Source: Thermotoga caldifontis AZM44c09 (GTDB taxonomy: Bacteria; Thermotogota; Thermotogae; Thermotogales; DSM-5069). Taken from it: DNA of 64,000 nucleotides. Under the pieces are notes generated by a model, which did not search any database, had not been told where the DNA came from, and saw only the letters and a program-made list of their open reading frames with translations. Positions within the stretch are counted from its first letter, which is position 1; the number at the start of each line of letters is the position of its first letter. The stretch spans positions 992,001-1,056,000 of the forward strand of contig NZ_AP014509.1 of NCBI RefSeq assembly GCF_000828655.1. The letters run 5' to 3'. Positions 30,211 to 40,286 of the stretch are shown one piece after another. Both the position numbers and the translations under genes were made by a program.

Positions 30211-30345
30211 ATGAAGAGAACCTACCAACCGAATCGGAGGAAGAGGAAAAAAACGCACGGCTTTCTCGTGAGGTCTCGGACTGCCTCCGGAAGGAAAGTG
30301 CTCGCCCGCAGAAGGGCGAAAGGCAGATGGAGACTGGCGGTTTGA
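30211..30345 (+). CDS. rpmH: Ribosomal protein L34
   Basis: 44-residue, very basic large-subunit protein beginning [18 protein letters not shown] and ending [20 protein letters not shown] lies 8 bases before ATG 30211. The gene is wholly inside a second open frame that continues into rnpA. Confidence 0.96.
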   Translation: MKRTYQPNRRKRKKTHGFLVRSRTASGRKVLARRRAKGRWRLAV

Positions 30346-30698
30346 ATCTTTACTCTTTCCCCCGCCAAGAAAGGCTCAGGCTGAAGCGAGATTTCGACAG
30401 GGTTTTCCGAGAGGGATTGTCGTTGCAAAGCGATTTTTTCACGGTAATATACCTGAAGAACGGCTTGGATTTCAACAGAATAGCGATCGTTGTGAGAAAA
30501 AAACTTGGCAAAGCCCACGACAGGAACAGGATAAAGCGCTGGATCAGGGAAAGCTACAGGCAGATGAAACCGGAACTTCCCAGAGGTTACGATATCGTGG
30601 TGATCCCGCGGAAAACCCTGTCCGAAATTCTCGACAGAATCGATTATCACGTGATAAGAAACGAACTTGGAGAGCTGTTGAAGAGGATCGGCGCATGA
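30327..30698 (+). CDS. rnpA: RNase P protein component
   Basis: Protein cofactor of RNase P, which trims tRNA 5' ends. RNR-type basic helix [20 protein letters not shown] and GYDIVVIPR are clear. ATG 30327, 19 bases before the rpmH stop, gives 123 residues, close to the usual length. However, the same frame is open back to GTG 30204, seven bases before the rpmH ATG; that start would give 164 residues with a hydrophilic extension encoded across all of rpmH, as described in Thermus. Confidence 0.93.
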   Translation: METGGLNLYSFPRQERLRLKRDFDRVFREGLSLQSDFFTVIYLKNGLDFNRIAIVVRKKLGKAHDRNRIKRWIRESYRQMKPELPRGYDIVVIPRKTLSEILDRIDYHVIRNELGELLKRIGA

Positions 30699-30934
30699 GA
30701 AAGCTCGTAGTGAGCTGTATAAGGTTCTATCAAAAGTACATCTCTCCGCTGAAACCTCCCACGTGCAGGTTCACTCCGACCTGCTCGACTTATGCTATTG
30801 AAGCGATCGAGAAATTTGGAGTGATCAAAGGATTAATCCTTGCCGGCTGGCGAATACTCAGGTGTAACCCTTTGAGTGCAGGTGGAGAAGATCCGGTACC
30901 GGACAAATTCACACTGAGGAGGAGATCGACTTGA
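30695..30934 (+). CDS. yidD: Membrane protein insertion efficiency factor YidD
   Basis: 79 residues with the YidD signature [20 protein letters not shown] and the later [15 protein letters not shown]. It lies between rnpA and yidC with four-base overlaps on both sides, the conserved order. Confidence 0.95.
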   Translation: MRKLVVSCIRFYQKYISPLKPPTCRFTPTCSTYAIEAIEKFGVIKGLILAGWRILRCNPLSAGGEDPVPDKFTLRRRST

Positions 30935-32262
30935 AGAAGCTTCTCATCGCCTTGATTCTGACCTTTGCTCTTTCTGTCACGTTCTCCCAGAACGAGATAA
31001 AAGTTACGTACCTGCCGGGTGGGATAAAGGTTCAGACCCGTTTCGCAGAGTACGAGTTCGATCAGAACGGAAACCTTGCGAACGTGTATCTCACGGTGGA
31101 GCGAAGAGTTCACGTCTTCGAGAGGGACAATGACGGTTTTGACCTCTTGAGCGAGGATGGTACTGCCCTCATTGCTGCTGCTGAGGCACAACTCTTCGGC
31201 CAGCAGACTGGTACGAACGTGTACAGAGGTGATCTTGTCCTCACCTATGACTATGGTGATGTGAAAAGAAGCTACGTGTTTCGAAACGTTCCAGAGTACG
31301 TCATCGAGGTGAAGATAGAGACCAAAAGGCCCCTGATCGTTCACTTACCGCGTGTCTGGTTCGCCGACAACGACAGAACGGTTAAAGATTACTTCATATC
31401 TCTCGCCCCGAAGACAAGAACGCTGAGTTTGGTGAAGACAAACTCGCAGAAGATCGTTTCTAACACCGTCCGAATCGAGACTGATACCACCCTGATCTTC
31501 CACATGGGACCGTACAAGAGGGTGTTCCTCAGCAAACTCTTTCCTGAGGATTACGATGAGCTCGTTGCTGTCATCAAAACCATCCCGGGTTCTTCTGTGT
31601 GGTACGACCCAGTTTTTTATCCGCTCGTGTGGTTCTTCTGGTGGCTGTTCCGGCTCACGAAGAACTTCGGCTGGGCGATCATCCTGTTCACTGTCGTTGT
31701 GAGGTTTGCACTTTACCCACTTTACCATGCTCAGACCAAGTCGATGATAAAGATGCGCAAGTTACAGCCGAAGATAGAAATGATACGCAAGAAGTACAAG
31801 GACCCAGCCAAACAACAGGAAGAACTTCTGAAGGCGTACAGAGAAGAAGGGGTGAACCCCGCGAGCGGTTGTCTCATGCTCGTCGTACAGCTTCCGATAT
31901 TCTTCCTGCTCTACGCCGTCATACGTTATTTCCAGGAGGAAATAGCGTTCAACGGCCGATTCCTGATCTGGCCCGATCTGTCTAAGGGAGGGTTCTCGGC
32001 CAACGCGATCTTCATATTGATCACGATCGTGGCGAGTTACTACAACACGCTCATCACGAGTCAGGATACCAGATCGGCCTGGCAGGGGATCATCATGTCT
32101 GTGGCGTTCACGTTGCTGTTCGTGGGACTGCCGAGCGGTCTGTTCCTTTACTTCACAACCAACACCGTGATTCAGTTCCTCGTGACTTATTACATATACA
32201 AGCGTTACAAGATCAAAGGAATAAGTACGCGCGAACTTCTTGGTTTGCGACCCAAGGGGTGA
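30931..32262 (+). CDS. yidC: Membrane protein insertase YidC
   Basis: 443 residues: an N-terminal signal-anchor, a large outside P1-type domain (~25-220) and the conserved five-helix insertase core from ~225 (including [20 protein letters not shown]). Inserts membrane proteins alone or with Sec. TTG 30931 overlaps the yidD stop. Confidence 0.96.
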   Translation: MKKLLIALILTFALSVTFSQNEIKVTYLPGGIKVQTRFAEYEFDQNGNLANVYLTVERRVHVFERDNDGFDLLSEDGTALIAAAEAQLFGQQTGTNVYRGDLVLTYDYGDVKRSYVFRNVPEYVIEVKIETKRPLIVHLPRVWFADNDRTVKDYFISLAPKTRTLSLVKTNSQKIVSNTVRIETDTTLIFHMGPYKRVFLSKLFPEDYDELVAVIKTIPGSSVWYDPVFYPLVWFFWWLFRLTKNFGWAIILFTVVVRFALYPLYHAQTKSMIKMRKLQPKIEMIRKKYKDPAKQQEELLKAYREEGVNPASGCLMLVVQLPIFFLLYAVIRYFQEEIAFNGRFLIWPDLSKGGFSANAIFILITIVASYYNTLITSQDTRSAWQGIIMSVAFTLLFVGLPSGLFLYFTTNTVIQFLVTYYIYKRYKIKGISTRELLGLRPKG

Positions 32263-32268
32263 GCAGGG

Positions 32269-32916
32269 GTGAAAACGGTTAAAATCAGTGCGCCAACGGT
32301 TGAAGAAGCCTTGCGGAAGGCGATAGAGTGTTACGATCTTCGAGAAGGCGAGTACGAGTACACCGTGATAGAAAAAGGGTCGAAGGGACTGTTCGGTCTG
32401 TTCGCTAAGAACGCGGAGATAGAGATCAGCTTCAAGGCCGATTACTTCGTTCGGAAGCTCCAAGAGTTTCTCACGAACATCCTGAGCGTCTGTGGGAACG
32501 TGAACGTTAAGGTGTCCTGTTCGAACAGAAGGTTTCTGGTCGAGCTCGAGGGAGAGGACATCGGCAAGCTCATAGGCAAACACGGTAAGACCCTCGCGGC
32601 ACTTCAACACATCGCAATGATCTATTTGAACAGGATGAGCGATACCAAGCTTCTGGTTTCGATAGACGCAGGCGAGTACAAGAAGAAGCGAAAGAAGAAC
32701 CTGGAAAATGTTATCAAACAGGCGATACAGCGGGTGAAACTCACCAAGGGAAAAGTGGTACTCGATCCCATGTTCGCGTTCGAGCGCAGGATAGTCCACG
32801 AGATGGTGAAACAACACAGGAACTTGAAAAGTTACTCGATCGGTGTTGAGCCGTATCGAAAAGTGGTCATCGAGTACAGTTCTAACGGAAAAGACGAAGA
32901 TTCACAGAGCGATTAA
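32269..32916 (+). CDS. khpB: RNA-binding protein KhpB (Jag)
   Basis: 215 residues: Jag-N domain (1-50), a KH domain containing GKLIGKHGKTLAALQ, and a C-terminal R3H domain (ERRIVHEMVKQHRNLKSYSIG). Partner of KhpA in RNA binding and cell-shape control in other bacteria. It is the customary gene after yidC. Start is GTG 32269. Its TAA overlaps the stop of the convergent next gene. Confidence 0.93.
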   Translation: MKTVKISAPTVEEALRKAIECYDLREGEYEYTVIEKGSKGLFGLFAKNAEIEISFKADYFVRKLQEFLTNILSVCGNVNVKVSCSNRRFLVELEGEDIGKLIGKHGKTLAALQHIAMIYLNRMSDTKLLVSIDAGEYKKKRKKNLENVIKQAIQRVKLTKGKVVLDPMFAFERRIVHEMVKQHRNLKSYSIGVEPYRKVVIEYSSNGKDEDSQSD

Positions 32917-33509
32917 GCTTTCTTCCAGGCATCCAGGGCCGCGTTTGCGGCAGCAGCCAAAACGTCTCGTTCTAACTCCGCGCTTCCGATGATGCTCTTT
33001 TCTTTTTCGTGCGAAAGCCTGGTGACGTGGCAGACGACGAAGTCTTTACCGGCCAGGTTTATGATCCTCACATCGTCGACCGAGAAAACGTCGCTGGACA
33101 GATCCTCCACGGCTTTCAGAACCGCTGAGGCCGCTATTCTCAATTTCTGCAGACTCGTCTTCGGCCCTTCGGCGGTACCTTCATACACTTCGTCGTCGTG
33201 CCTGATGAGGACCGTGACTTTCAAATTCTTTCCAGCTTCTTCCGCTTTGAGCGATTCAAGTCTGTAATCATCGATTTGCTGGTATTCCTGATTCAGCTGA
33301 GCCACACTCACGATTTTCCTATCGATCCTCAAACCCGTGGATGCGAGGATCGCTGTTTCCACATCTCGAACGATCTGTTTGGGGTTCTTCGCGGAATCTG
33401 CGACCACGTGGATCTCCCTTATGCCTTCACTGTCTGCAACCACCCTGGCGGCGATGATTCCGGCGATCTGTGTGATTATGCTCTCAAGTTTCTTTGGATC
33501 CACCGACAC
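32913..33509 (-). CDS. Conserved-looking protein of unknown function
   Basis: 198 residues, soluble, alpha/beta. The middle holds IREIHVVADSAKNPKQIVRDVE and RKIVSVAQLNQEY, which look like a conserved core, but I do not recognise a named family. GTG 33509 is preceded by GGGGGG and an extended -10 (TGCTAAAAT, minus strand 33531-33539). It is transcribed alone, divergent from livJ, and meets khpB tail to tail. Confidence 0.65.
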   Translation of the reverse strand: MSVDPKKLESIITQIAGIIAARVVADSEGIREIHVVADSAKNPKQIVRDVETAILASTGLRIDRKIVSVAQLNQEYQQIDDYRLESLKAEEAGKNLKVTVLIRHDDEVYEGTAEGPKTSLQKLRIAASAVLKAVEDLSSDVFSVDDVRIINLAGKDFVVCHVTRLSHEKEKSIIGSAELERDVLAAAANAALDAWKKA

Positions 33510-33606
33510 CAGTTTCCCCCCACATTTCTAATTTTAGCATAAGACTTTTATGTCAGTCTGCCGAAAATGTGTTTTAAGCTCCTTGGAACAACACCACGCC
33601 CTCTTA

Positions 33607-33615
33607 TGCTATAAT
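33607..33615 (+). promoter_or_regulatory. Extended -10 promoter of the liv operon
   Basis: TGC plus TATAAT (33607-33615) lies about 30 bases before GGAGG (33646-33650) and GTG 33658. The TGn and the perfect hexamer compensate for a poor -35. Confidence 0.6.
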
Positions 33616-33657
33616 ATCGCCAAACAATCCCGCAAACTCTTCCATGGAGGTGGTGTT

Positions 33658-34785
33658 GTGCGTAGGTACGTTTCACTCGTTGTATTGTTGATTTCCGCCG
33701 CACTCATCTTTGCCGCTGAGATCACGGAAGTCAGGATCGGTGCAGGTTGGGAGATGACTGGTCCCATCGCAGGGTTCGGGCAGATGTCCTGGGACGGTGT
33801 GAAACTGGCGATGAAGCTCAGGCCGACCGTGAAGATTCAGGGCAAGGAAATACCTGTCAACGTCATTCTGCTCGACAACAAGGGTGACAAAGCCGAAGCC
33901 GCGAACGTTGCGAGAAGGCTCATCGATGTCGAGAAGGTATGCGTGATACTCGGCCCCTGCACCAGCTCGTGTGCGCTCGCAGCAGGTGCCATAGCCGAGC
34001 AGAAACAGGTGCCCCTGGTGACCAACACCGCAACGAACCCTCTGGTGACACAGAACAGACGTTTCATTTTCAGAGCATGCTTCGTTGACACACTCCAGGG
34101 GGAGCTTCTCGCCAAATTCGCGTGGGAAAATCTGAAAGCTCGTAACGTCGCCATCATGGTCGATGTCGCCCAGGATTACGTCGTGGGTCTGGCGAACTAC
34201 TTCAAACGCGCGTTTGCAAAGTACGGTGGTAAATTCTTTGAAGCTTACTACAACACGGGAGATCAGGACTTCTCAGCCCAGCTCACCTACGTTCTCTCCA
34301 GAAATCCAGATCTCATATTCATGCCTGGCTATTACGCTGAAATCGCGCTCATGTGCAAGCAGGCCAGGGAACTCGGTTTCACGGGTAACTTCCTCGCGGG
34401 TGATGGGGCGGACGCGCCAGAACTCTTACAGATTGGAGGTAAATTCGTCGAAGGTTTGTGCTACACCACGTACTTCCACCAGGATGCCGATCTTTCTCCA
34501 AAGACGAAGCCGTTCGTGGAAGCCTACGTGAAGGAGTATGGAAGAAGACCAGACGCTTTTGGAGCACTCGCGTTCGATGCATACAACCTGGTGCTCGATG
34601 CGATAGAGAGGGCACAGTCTGTGGACCCAGTGGCGATAAGAGACGCGCTGGCAGCCACCCAGAACTTTGAAGGTGTCGCCGGTACGATCAGCTACCCACC
34701 CGATTCCGGTGATCCCATCAAACCGGCGGTCATAATCCAGATAAGGAATGGAAAACCGGAACTGCTCACTGTGGTGAGACCGTAA
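33658..34785 (+). CDS. livJ: Branched-chain amino acid-type ABC substrate-binding protein
   Basis: 375-residue periplasmic receptor of the type I (LivJ) fold. A signal peptide of about 20 residues (cleavage near FAA/EITE, no lipobox) precedes IGAGWEMTGPIAGFG and the characteristic DNKGDKAEAANVARRLI. GTG 33658 has GGAGG at ideal spacing; the frame upstream crosses the promoter and is ignored. First gene of livJHMGF. The ligand could be a branched-chain amino acid, another amino acid or an amide. Confidence 0.9.
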   Translation: MRRYVSLVVLLISAALIFAAEITEVRIGAGWEMTGPIAGFGQMSWDGVKLAMKLRPTVKIQGKEIPVNVILLDNKGDKAEAANVARRLIDVEKVCVILGPCTSSCALAAGAIAEQKQVPLVTNTATNPLVTQNRRFIFRACFVDTLQGELLAKFAWENLKARNVAIMVDVAQDYVVGLANYFKRAFAKYGGKFFEAYYNTGDQDFSAQLTYVLSRNPDLIFMPGYYAEIALMCKQARELGFTGNFLAGDGADAPELLQIGGKFVEGLCYTTYFHQDADLSPKTKPFVEAYVKEYGRRPDAFGALAFDAYNLVLDAIERAQSVDPVAIRDALAATQNFEGVAGTISYPPDSGDPIKPAVIIQIRNGKPELLTVVRP

Positions 34786-34790
34786 AGGTG

Positions 34791-34810
34791 AGCCCCCCAC
34801 ATGGGGGGCT
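34791..34810 (+). promoter_or_regulatory. Strong hairpin between livJ and livH
   Basis: AGCCCCCC (34791-34798) and GGGGGGCT (34803-34810) form an 8-bp GC-rich stem with an ACAT loop, five bases after the livJ stop. What follows (TTCAGC) is a poor U-tract, so partial termination or mRNA 3'-end protection, giving more LivJ than permease, is more likely than full termination. Confidence 0.65.
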
Positions 34811-34832
34811 TTCAGCTTGAGGGGGTGGCAGG

Positions 34833-35741
34833 TTGAGACTGACGGACTTTTTCCAGCACCTTGTCAACGCTCTGTCACTCGGAGGAATCTACGCGCTCAT
34901 CGCCATCGGTTACACGATGGTGTATGGAATTCTCAGGCTCATCAACTTCGCACACGGTGACATATTCACTTACGGAATTTATTTCGCCTTCTACGGTGTT
35001 TCACTTTTTCTCCTTCCCTGGTGGGTCGCGTTCATTCTTTCTATCTTTCTTACAGCATTTCTGGGAGCACTCGTGGAAAGAATAGCTTACAGGCCTTTGA
35101 GAGACGCCCCGAGGATCTCCGCGCTCATAACGGCCATAGGTGTGTCTTTCTTCTTGCAGAACTTTGCCACGGTCGTTTTTGGGGGCCGGGCAAAATCTTT
35201 CAACCCACAGACAGGAATGTATCCGACCTTCTTTCTGAACGTTTTGAACATAGCAGGTGTGAAACTGAGGGTTCTTTCTCTGATCACACTTGGCACAATC
35301 GCTGTGTCTTTGTTGGTCCTCGTGTGGATCGTCTACAGAACGAAAGTTGGTATGGCGATGAGGGCGATATCGAAAGACATACCGACCACACGCCTGATGG
35401 GTGTGAACGCTGACAGAATCATAACCTTCACCTTCATGATAGGTTCTGCTTTGGCCGCCGTGGGAGGACTTCTCTGGGCCATGACCTACCCGCAGGTTTA
35501 TCCTTTCACCGGTGTGATACCGGGTTTGAAGGCCTTCATCGCAGCCGTGGTGGGGGGCATAGGGAGCATTCAGGGAGCGATGGTCGGTGGCTTCGTGCTC
35601 GGTATCAGTGAGATCATGATCGTTGCTTTCCTCCCCTCCATAGCAGGGTACAGGGACGCGATCGCTTACGCCATCCTCCTCTTCGTGTTGCTCGTGAGAC
35701 CGAGCGGTATATTTGGAGTGGAAGTTTCCGAAAAGGTGTGA
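34833..35741 (+). CDS. livH: Branched-chain-type ABC permease LivH
   Basis: 302-residue inner-membrane permease with about eight helices, LINFAHGDIF near the start and the GMAMRAISKD cytoplasmic loop that meets the ATPase. TTG 34833 lies behind GGGGGTGGCAGG. Second gene of the importer. Confidence 0.93.
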   Translation: MRLTDFFQHLVNALSLGGIYALIAIGYTMVYGILRLINFAHGDIFTYGIYFAFYGVSLFLLPWWVAFILSIFLTAFLGALVERIAYRPLRDAPRISALITAIGVSFFLQNFATVVFGGRAKSFNPQTGMYPTFFLNVLNIAGVKLRVLSLITLGTIAVSLLVLVWIVYRTKVGMAMRAISKDIPTTRLMGVNADRIITFTFMIGSALAAVGGLLWAMTYPQVYPFTGVIPGLKAFIAAVVGGIGSIQGAMVGGFVLGISEIMIVAFLPSIAGYRDAIAYAILLFVLLVRPSGIFGVEVSEKV

Positions 35742-35747
35742 TAGCGT

Positions 35748-36809
35748 ATGGAAGTGAGGCTGTCAGTGAGAACCAAGATCGTTCTGACTTTGATTCTGAT
35801 CTTCGCCATCGGCGCGTTGCTCGTGCTGGCGAACCACAAAGCGAGCGACTACGTGGTTCTGATTTTGAATTTGATGGCGATCAACATCATCTTTGCCGTG
35901 TCGCTCAACCTCATCAACGGGATCACGGGTATATTCTCCCTCGGCCACGCCGGTTTCATCGCCATCGGTGCTTACACCTCGGTGCTTCTGACTTTGCCCG
36001 TCCAGCAGAAAGAGATGAGCTATCTCATAAAGCCTGTCATTCCTCCGTTCGACAGGATCCAGTTGCCGTTCTTACCGTCTGTTCTGATCGCGGGTCTGGC
36101 TGCCGCAGCGTTCGGATACGTCGTTGCCGCGCCGTCTCTCAGATTGATTGGAGATTACCTCGCGATAGCGACTTTAGGCCTGGGTGAGACCATACGCATC
36201 ATCGCGAACAACGCCTGGTCCATCACCAACGGTGCACTCGGTCTGAAAGGAATTCCACAGTACACCAACCTTTACTGGTCCTGGGCATGGGCTCTGGTGA
36301 CGGTGTGTTTCATTGTGAGCCTCGTGAAGAGTTCGTACGGAAGGGCGTTGAAAGCGATCAGGGAGGATGTCATCGCTGCGAAGGCGATGGGTATAAACGT
36401 TTTCTCACATCAAGTCATGAGTTTTGTCGTGGGCTCGTTTTTTGCGGGTGTTGGGGGTGCGCTGTGGGCACATTTGATAACGACCATAGACCCAAAATCC
36501 TTCACCTTCACCAAAACGTTCGAGATACTCATCATGGTCGTCCTCGGTGGGCTCGGGAGCATAAGTGGTTCGATCATCGGTGCGGCCATCTACACCGTGG
36601 GGCTGGAATTCCTCCGAATTCTGGAAAGCCCGTTCAAGATCTGGTTCATCAAGTTTCCAGGGATACCGGGTATGAGGATGGTAGTGCTCGCGGTCATATT
36701 GATAGTGCTCATGCTCTTCTGGCAGAGAGGCATCATGGGTAGAAGCGAGCTCAGCTGGGAGATGTTCTTTTCGCTGTTCTCGAGATTGAAGCGAGGTGGC
36801 AGAAAATGA
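35748..36809 (+). CDS. livM: Branched-chain-type ABC permease LivM
   Basis: 353 residues, about nine helices. NLINGITGIFSLGHAGFIAIGAY-type N-terminal sequence and the GRALKAIREDVIAAKAMGIN loop are typical of LivM, which pairs with LivH. Overlaps livG by four bases. Confidence 0.93.
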   Translation: MEVRLSVRTKIVLTLILIFAIGALLVLANHKASDYVVLILNLMAINIIFAVSLNLINGITGIFSLGHAGFIAIGAYTSVLLTLPVQQKEMSYLIKPVIPPFDRIQLPFLPSVLIAGLAAAAFGYVVAAPSLRLIGDYLAIATLGLGETIRIIANNAWSITNGALGLKGIPQYTNLYWSWAWALVTVCFIVSLVKSSYGRALKAIREDVIAAKAMGINVFSHQVMSFVVGSFFAGVGGALWAHLITTIDPKSFTFTKTFEILIMVVLGGLGSISGSIIGAAIYTVGLEFLRILESPFKIWFIKFPGIPGMRMVVLAVILIVLMLFWQRGIMGRSELSWEMFFSLFSRLKRGGRK

Positions 36810-37588
36810 GCGGAGTCATACTCGAACTCAAGAACGTCACGAAACGTTTTGGCGGTTTGACGGCCGTCGACAGGTTCACCGGATACGTTAAGAATGGGGA
36901 ACTGCTCGGTCTCATAGGACCGAACGGGGCGGGAAAAACCACACTGTTCAATCTGATCACCGGTATGTACGAACCGGATGAAGGTGAGATCCTCTTTTCA
37001 GGTCACAGGTTGAATGGATTAAAACCCCATCAGGTGACGCGACTCGGTATAGCCAGGACCTTTCAGAATATAAGGTTGTTCTCCGATATGAGTGTTCTCG
37101 AGAACGTCATGGTGGCGCAGCATTGCAAGCTCCGCAGCACGCTTTCGATGTTCGGTTTCGTCTTCAAGACCCCGTCCGCCCTCAAGTTTGAGAGACAGGT
37201 CAGGATGCGGTCCGAAAAGCTTTTGGAAAAGGTGGGTTTGTTACACCTCGCCAGCGAAAAAGCGAGCGCCCTTCCTTACGGTTTGCAACGTAAACTGGAA
37301 ATAGCGCGGGCACTCGCCACGGAACCGAAACTCCTTTTGCTCGACGAACCTGCGGCGGGTATGAACCCACAGGAAACGTCCGAGCTGATGGTGTTCATAA
37401 AGACGATAAGGGACGAGTTCAACCTCAGCATAATCGTGATAGAGCACGACATGAAGGTCATCATGGGTATATGTGAGAGGATCTACGTCATGGATTACGG
37501 CAAACTCATCGCGGAAGGGACGCCGAAAGAGATACAGTCAAACCCCTTGGTCATCAAGGCGTACCTGGGCGAGGAGGTGCTCGTATGA
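36806..37588 (+). CDS. livG: Branched-chain-type ABC ATPase LivG
   Basis: 260-residue nucleotide-binding subunit. GPNGAGKTTLFN (Walker A), LPYGLQRKLEIARAL (signature in the LivG form) and LLLDEPAAGMN (Walker B). Overlaps its neighbours by four bases on both sides. Confidence 0.94.
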   Translation: MSGVILELKNVTKRFGGLTAVDRFTGYVKNGELLGLIGPNGAGKTTLFNLITGMYEPDEGEILFSGHRLNGLKPHQVTRLGIARTFQNIRLFSDMSVLENVMVAQHCKLRSTLSMFGFVFKTPSALKFERQVRMRSEKLLEKVGLLHLASEKASALPYGLQRKLEIARALATEPKLLLLDEPAAGMNPQETSELMVFIKTIRDEFNLSIIVIEHDMKVIMGICERIYVMDYGKLIAEGTPKEIQSNPLVIKAYLGEEVLV

Positions 37589-38304
37589 ACGATGTGGTCC
37601 TGTCTGTCGAAAACCTCCACGTTCATTACGGAAACATCCATGCGGTGAAGGGCATCTCCTTGCACGTGAAAAAGGGTCAGATCGTGACGCTCATCGGTGC
37701 CAATGGAGCCGGTAAGAGTACGACGTTGAAGGCCATCATGAACTTAGTGAAGAAGAGTTCGGGCAAGGTGATCTTCAACGGAAACGATATAACGAAACTT
37801 CCCACGCACGAAATAGTGCTGGCGGGAATAAGTCTGGTTCCGGAAGGACGACGGATCTTCCCAAACCTTACCGTCTACGAAAATCTCATGATGGCTGCCT
37901 ATTCACGGAAGAACAAAGACGAGATCGAGAAGGATCTGGAATTTGTCTTCTCTCTGTTTCCGAGGTTGAAGGAACGACTGAAACAGCCAGGTGGTACGCT
38001 GTCCGGCGGGGAGCAACAGATGCTCGCGCTCGCGAGAGGCTTGATGAGCCGTCCAAAACTCCTCATGCTCGATGAACCTTCGCTCGGTCTGGCGCCGCTG
38101 CTCGTCAAAGAAGTGTTCGACGTTATAAAAAAGATACGGGAAGAGGGTGTCACGGTTCTGTTGATCGAACAGAACGCACTGGGCGCACTGAAGATCGCAG
38201 ATTACGGATACGTGCTCGAAACGGGTCGCATTGTTCTCGAAGATGAGGCTGTGAAACTTTTGAACAACGAAGGGGTCAAGAAAGCTTACCTGGGCATCGC
38301 ATGA
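37585..38304 (+). CDS. livF: Branched-chain-type ABC ATPase LivF
   Basis: 239-residue second ATPase of the importer: GANGAGKSTTLKAI, LSGGEQQMLALARGL and LMLDEPSLGLAPLL. Completes livJHMGF. The chemoreceptor gene begins 12 bases later. Confidence 0.94.
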   Translation: MNDVVLSVENLHVHYGNIHAVKGISLHVKKGQIVTLIGANGAGKSTTLKAIMNLVKKSSGKVIFNGNDITKLPTHEIVLAGISLVPEGRRIFPNLTVYENLMMAAYSRKNKDEIEKDLEFVFSLFPRLKERLKQPGGTLSGGEQQMLALARGLMSRPKLLMLDEPSLGLAPLLVKEVFDVIKKIREEGVTVLLIEQNALGALKIADYGYVLETGRIVLEDEAVKLLNNEGVKKAYLGIA

Positions 38305-38316
38305 GGAGGCGATCTC

Positions 38317-40281
38317 ATGCCCCACAGAAAGAGCATAGCTGTGAAGATGTTTCTCCTCCTGCTGCCGATCATCGCTGGACTTCTCATCGTTGGAAACGTG
38401 CTCTCCTACTTCAGAATCAAAACGACCGTGAACCAGCTGAGCGGGTCGAACCTGGAGGACTTGGCCCGTTCTTACGCGCTCATACTGTCTTCGAAAGTGG
38501 GATCATACAGGAACGCGGCGATCTCTCTCGCCAACACGCCGATGCTGCGTCCCGCGCTGAAGCTCGCTTTGCAGATGGCGGGCAGAGTCATCACGAACGT
38601 TCTCGGCACAGAGAAGGAAAAACTGCCCAGCGAAGTGCTCAAATGTTTTGTGGTGTTTCCGGAAGGAAGTTTCTTCACCGAGGCAATGGAAGGTGAGGAA
38701 ATATTTGTCTCGCGAGAACTCGTTGAGTGTGTGACAGACCAGACGAAGATCGTGGTGAAAAAGATAGACGTTTTACACTCCGAACCTGTCGTGTTGTTTT
38801 CTGCTCCGATAGTGGAAGGCGGAAAGGTTCTCGCAGCCGCTGGTGTGGCCGTCGAACTATCGTGGCTGGACAGAGCGATCGCAGATTTACCTTCGAAGAA
38901 CCTCAACATTGTGTTGACCGATCCGCAGGGTTCGATCCTCTCGCACAGCAGTCAACCCGAATTGAGATTCACCGCACTGTCGAAACTTGGCTTGCAGGCG
39001 TCAAAAAAGCTGAGCAAGCAGAGGTCCGTCTCTGAAGATGTGTATCTGTTGAGCACGGACGTACCGAACACAGACTGGCAGTTGCATCTCGTCGCACCCG
39101 CCGCGCTGATAGACGCGCCCGCGAACTCGCTCAGATTGTTCGTGCTCGTCACAGTCTCACTGGTCCTCGCAGTCTCTTCATTGATCGTGTGGTTGATTGC
39201 CAGTCGTCTCAGTTCTCGGGTGAGACAGTTGCTGCCGGTCTTTGAGGCTCTGAAAGGCGGTGATCTGACGAGGCACAGTCCCCACCTCGGGGAGGACGAA
39301 ATTGGAAAACTGTCGCAGCATCTGAACGATGTGATCAGAAGCTTGAAAGAACTGGTGAATGTTTCAAAGGACTCCGCCGAACTGGTTTCTCAGACGGCGG
39401 AACAAGTTCGTGACTTCAGCGCCCGTGAGAAGGATCAGATCCAGCACCTGCAACGGATATTCAACGCCGTGGGGTCGAACATAAAGAACGTGGCAGCCAC
39501 CTTCGAGGAAGTGAACGCATCGATGGAGGAACTCGGTGCTTCCGTGAGGGATCTGGCTGAGAAAGCGGGTCAGTTGCTGGAAGATGCGACGCGCATGAAA
39601 CAGAGTATATCGGATGGCAACGAATTGATAGTCGATGTGTCGAGGCAGGTTCAGACCGCTTTCGAACTGTCCTCGAGAGCACAGGCCGACATAGACGAGC
39701 TGAAAGCTATTTCTGAAAGGATAGGGCAAATAACGGAGGTTATAAGCAACATCTCTGAGCAAACGAATCTGCTGGCACTGAACGCGTCCATCGAAGCGGC
39801 CAGAGCCGGTGAGGCGGGAAGAGGTTTCGCCGTTGTGGCCGAGGAGATCAGAAAACTCGCCAGCCAGACGAAAGGTTCTGTGCAACAGATCAATGAACTG
39901 CTCGCGAACACGAACAGGACCATCCTCACCGTGGTTCAGTCGGTTTCATCGCTGCGTCAAGCGGTGTTGCACGTCCACAACAGGCAGAAGGAACTTTCAG
40001 ATCTTTTAGAGCAGATCTGGCACAAACTGCAGAGGACCGTCGAGACCTTCCAGCTCGTGGCCGAAACGATCCGCCAGCACGGGGTTTCCGCCGAAGAGGT
40101 TTCACGCGCTTCGAACAACGCGTTCGAAGCCGTTGCGAGAATAAGCGAGGAAGCATCGAAAACGCAGGAGCTGGTGGACGAACGTCAAAAAGCCGTGCAA
40201 CATCTGGAAAGAGCGGTGGAAGAACTGATAAAATCTATTTTGCAACTCAGACAAAAACTTGACTCTTTCGTGACGGGGTGA
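38317..40281 (+). CDS. Methyl-accepting chemotaxis protein
   Basis: 654-residue transmembrane receptor: helix 10-31, an outside sensor domain of ~240 residues (Cache-like by size and position), helix 272-296, HAMP ~297-350, and a coiled-coil signalling domain with the CheA/CheW-contacting tip [20 protein letters not shown] at 481-500. It sits directly after the liv ATPases, so it probably reports on the same nutrient, either directly or through LivJ. Confidence 0.92.
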   Translation: MPHRKSIAVKMFLLLLPIIAGLLIVGNVLSYFRIKTTVNQLSGSNLEDLARSYALILSSKVGSYRNAAISLANTPMLRPALKLALQMAGRVITNVLGTEKEKLPSEVLKCFVVFPEGSFFTEAMEGEEIFVSRELVECVTDQTKIVVKKIDVLHSEPVVLFSAPIVEGGKVLAAAGVAVELSWLDRAIADLPSKNLNIVLTDPQGSILSHSSQPELRFTALSKLGLQASKKLSKQRSVSEDVYLLSTDVPNTDWQLHLVAPAALIDAPANSLRLFVLVTVSLVLAVSSLIVWLIASRLSSRVRQLLPVFEALKGGDLTRHSPHLGEDEIGKLSQHLNDVIRSLKELVNVSKDSAELVSQTAEQVRDFSAREKDQIQHLQRIFNAVGSNIKNVAATFEEVNASMEELGASVRDLAEKAGQLLEDATRMKQSISDGNELIVDVSRQVQTAFELSSRAQADIDELKAISERIGQITEVISNISEQTNLLALNASIEAARAGEAGRGFAVVAEEIRKLASQTKGSVQQINELLANTNRTILTVVQSVSSLRQAVLHVHNRQKELSDLLEQIWHKLQRTVETFQLVAETIRQHGVSAEEVSRASNNAFEAVARISEEASKTQELVDERQKAVQHLERAVEELIKSILQLRQKLDSFVTG

Positions 40282-40286
40282 TGGGT

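Noticed and set aside
34791-34832. Hairpin as a full intrinsic terminator of livJ
   Set aside because: The stem is strong but the following bases are not a U-tract, and livH follows at once without a new promoter.
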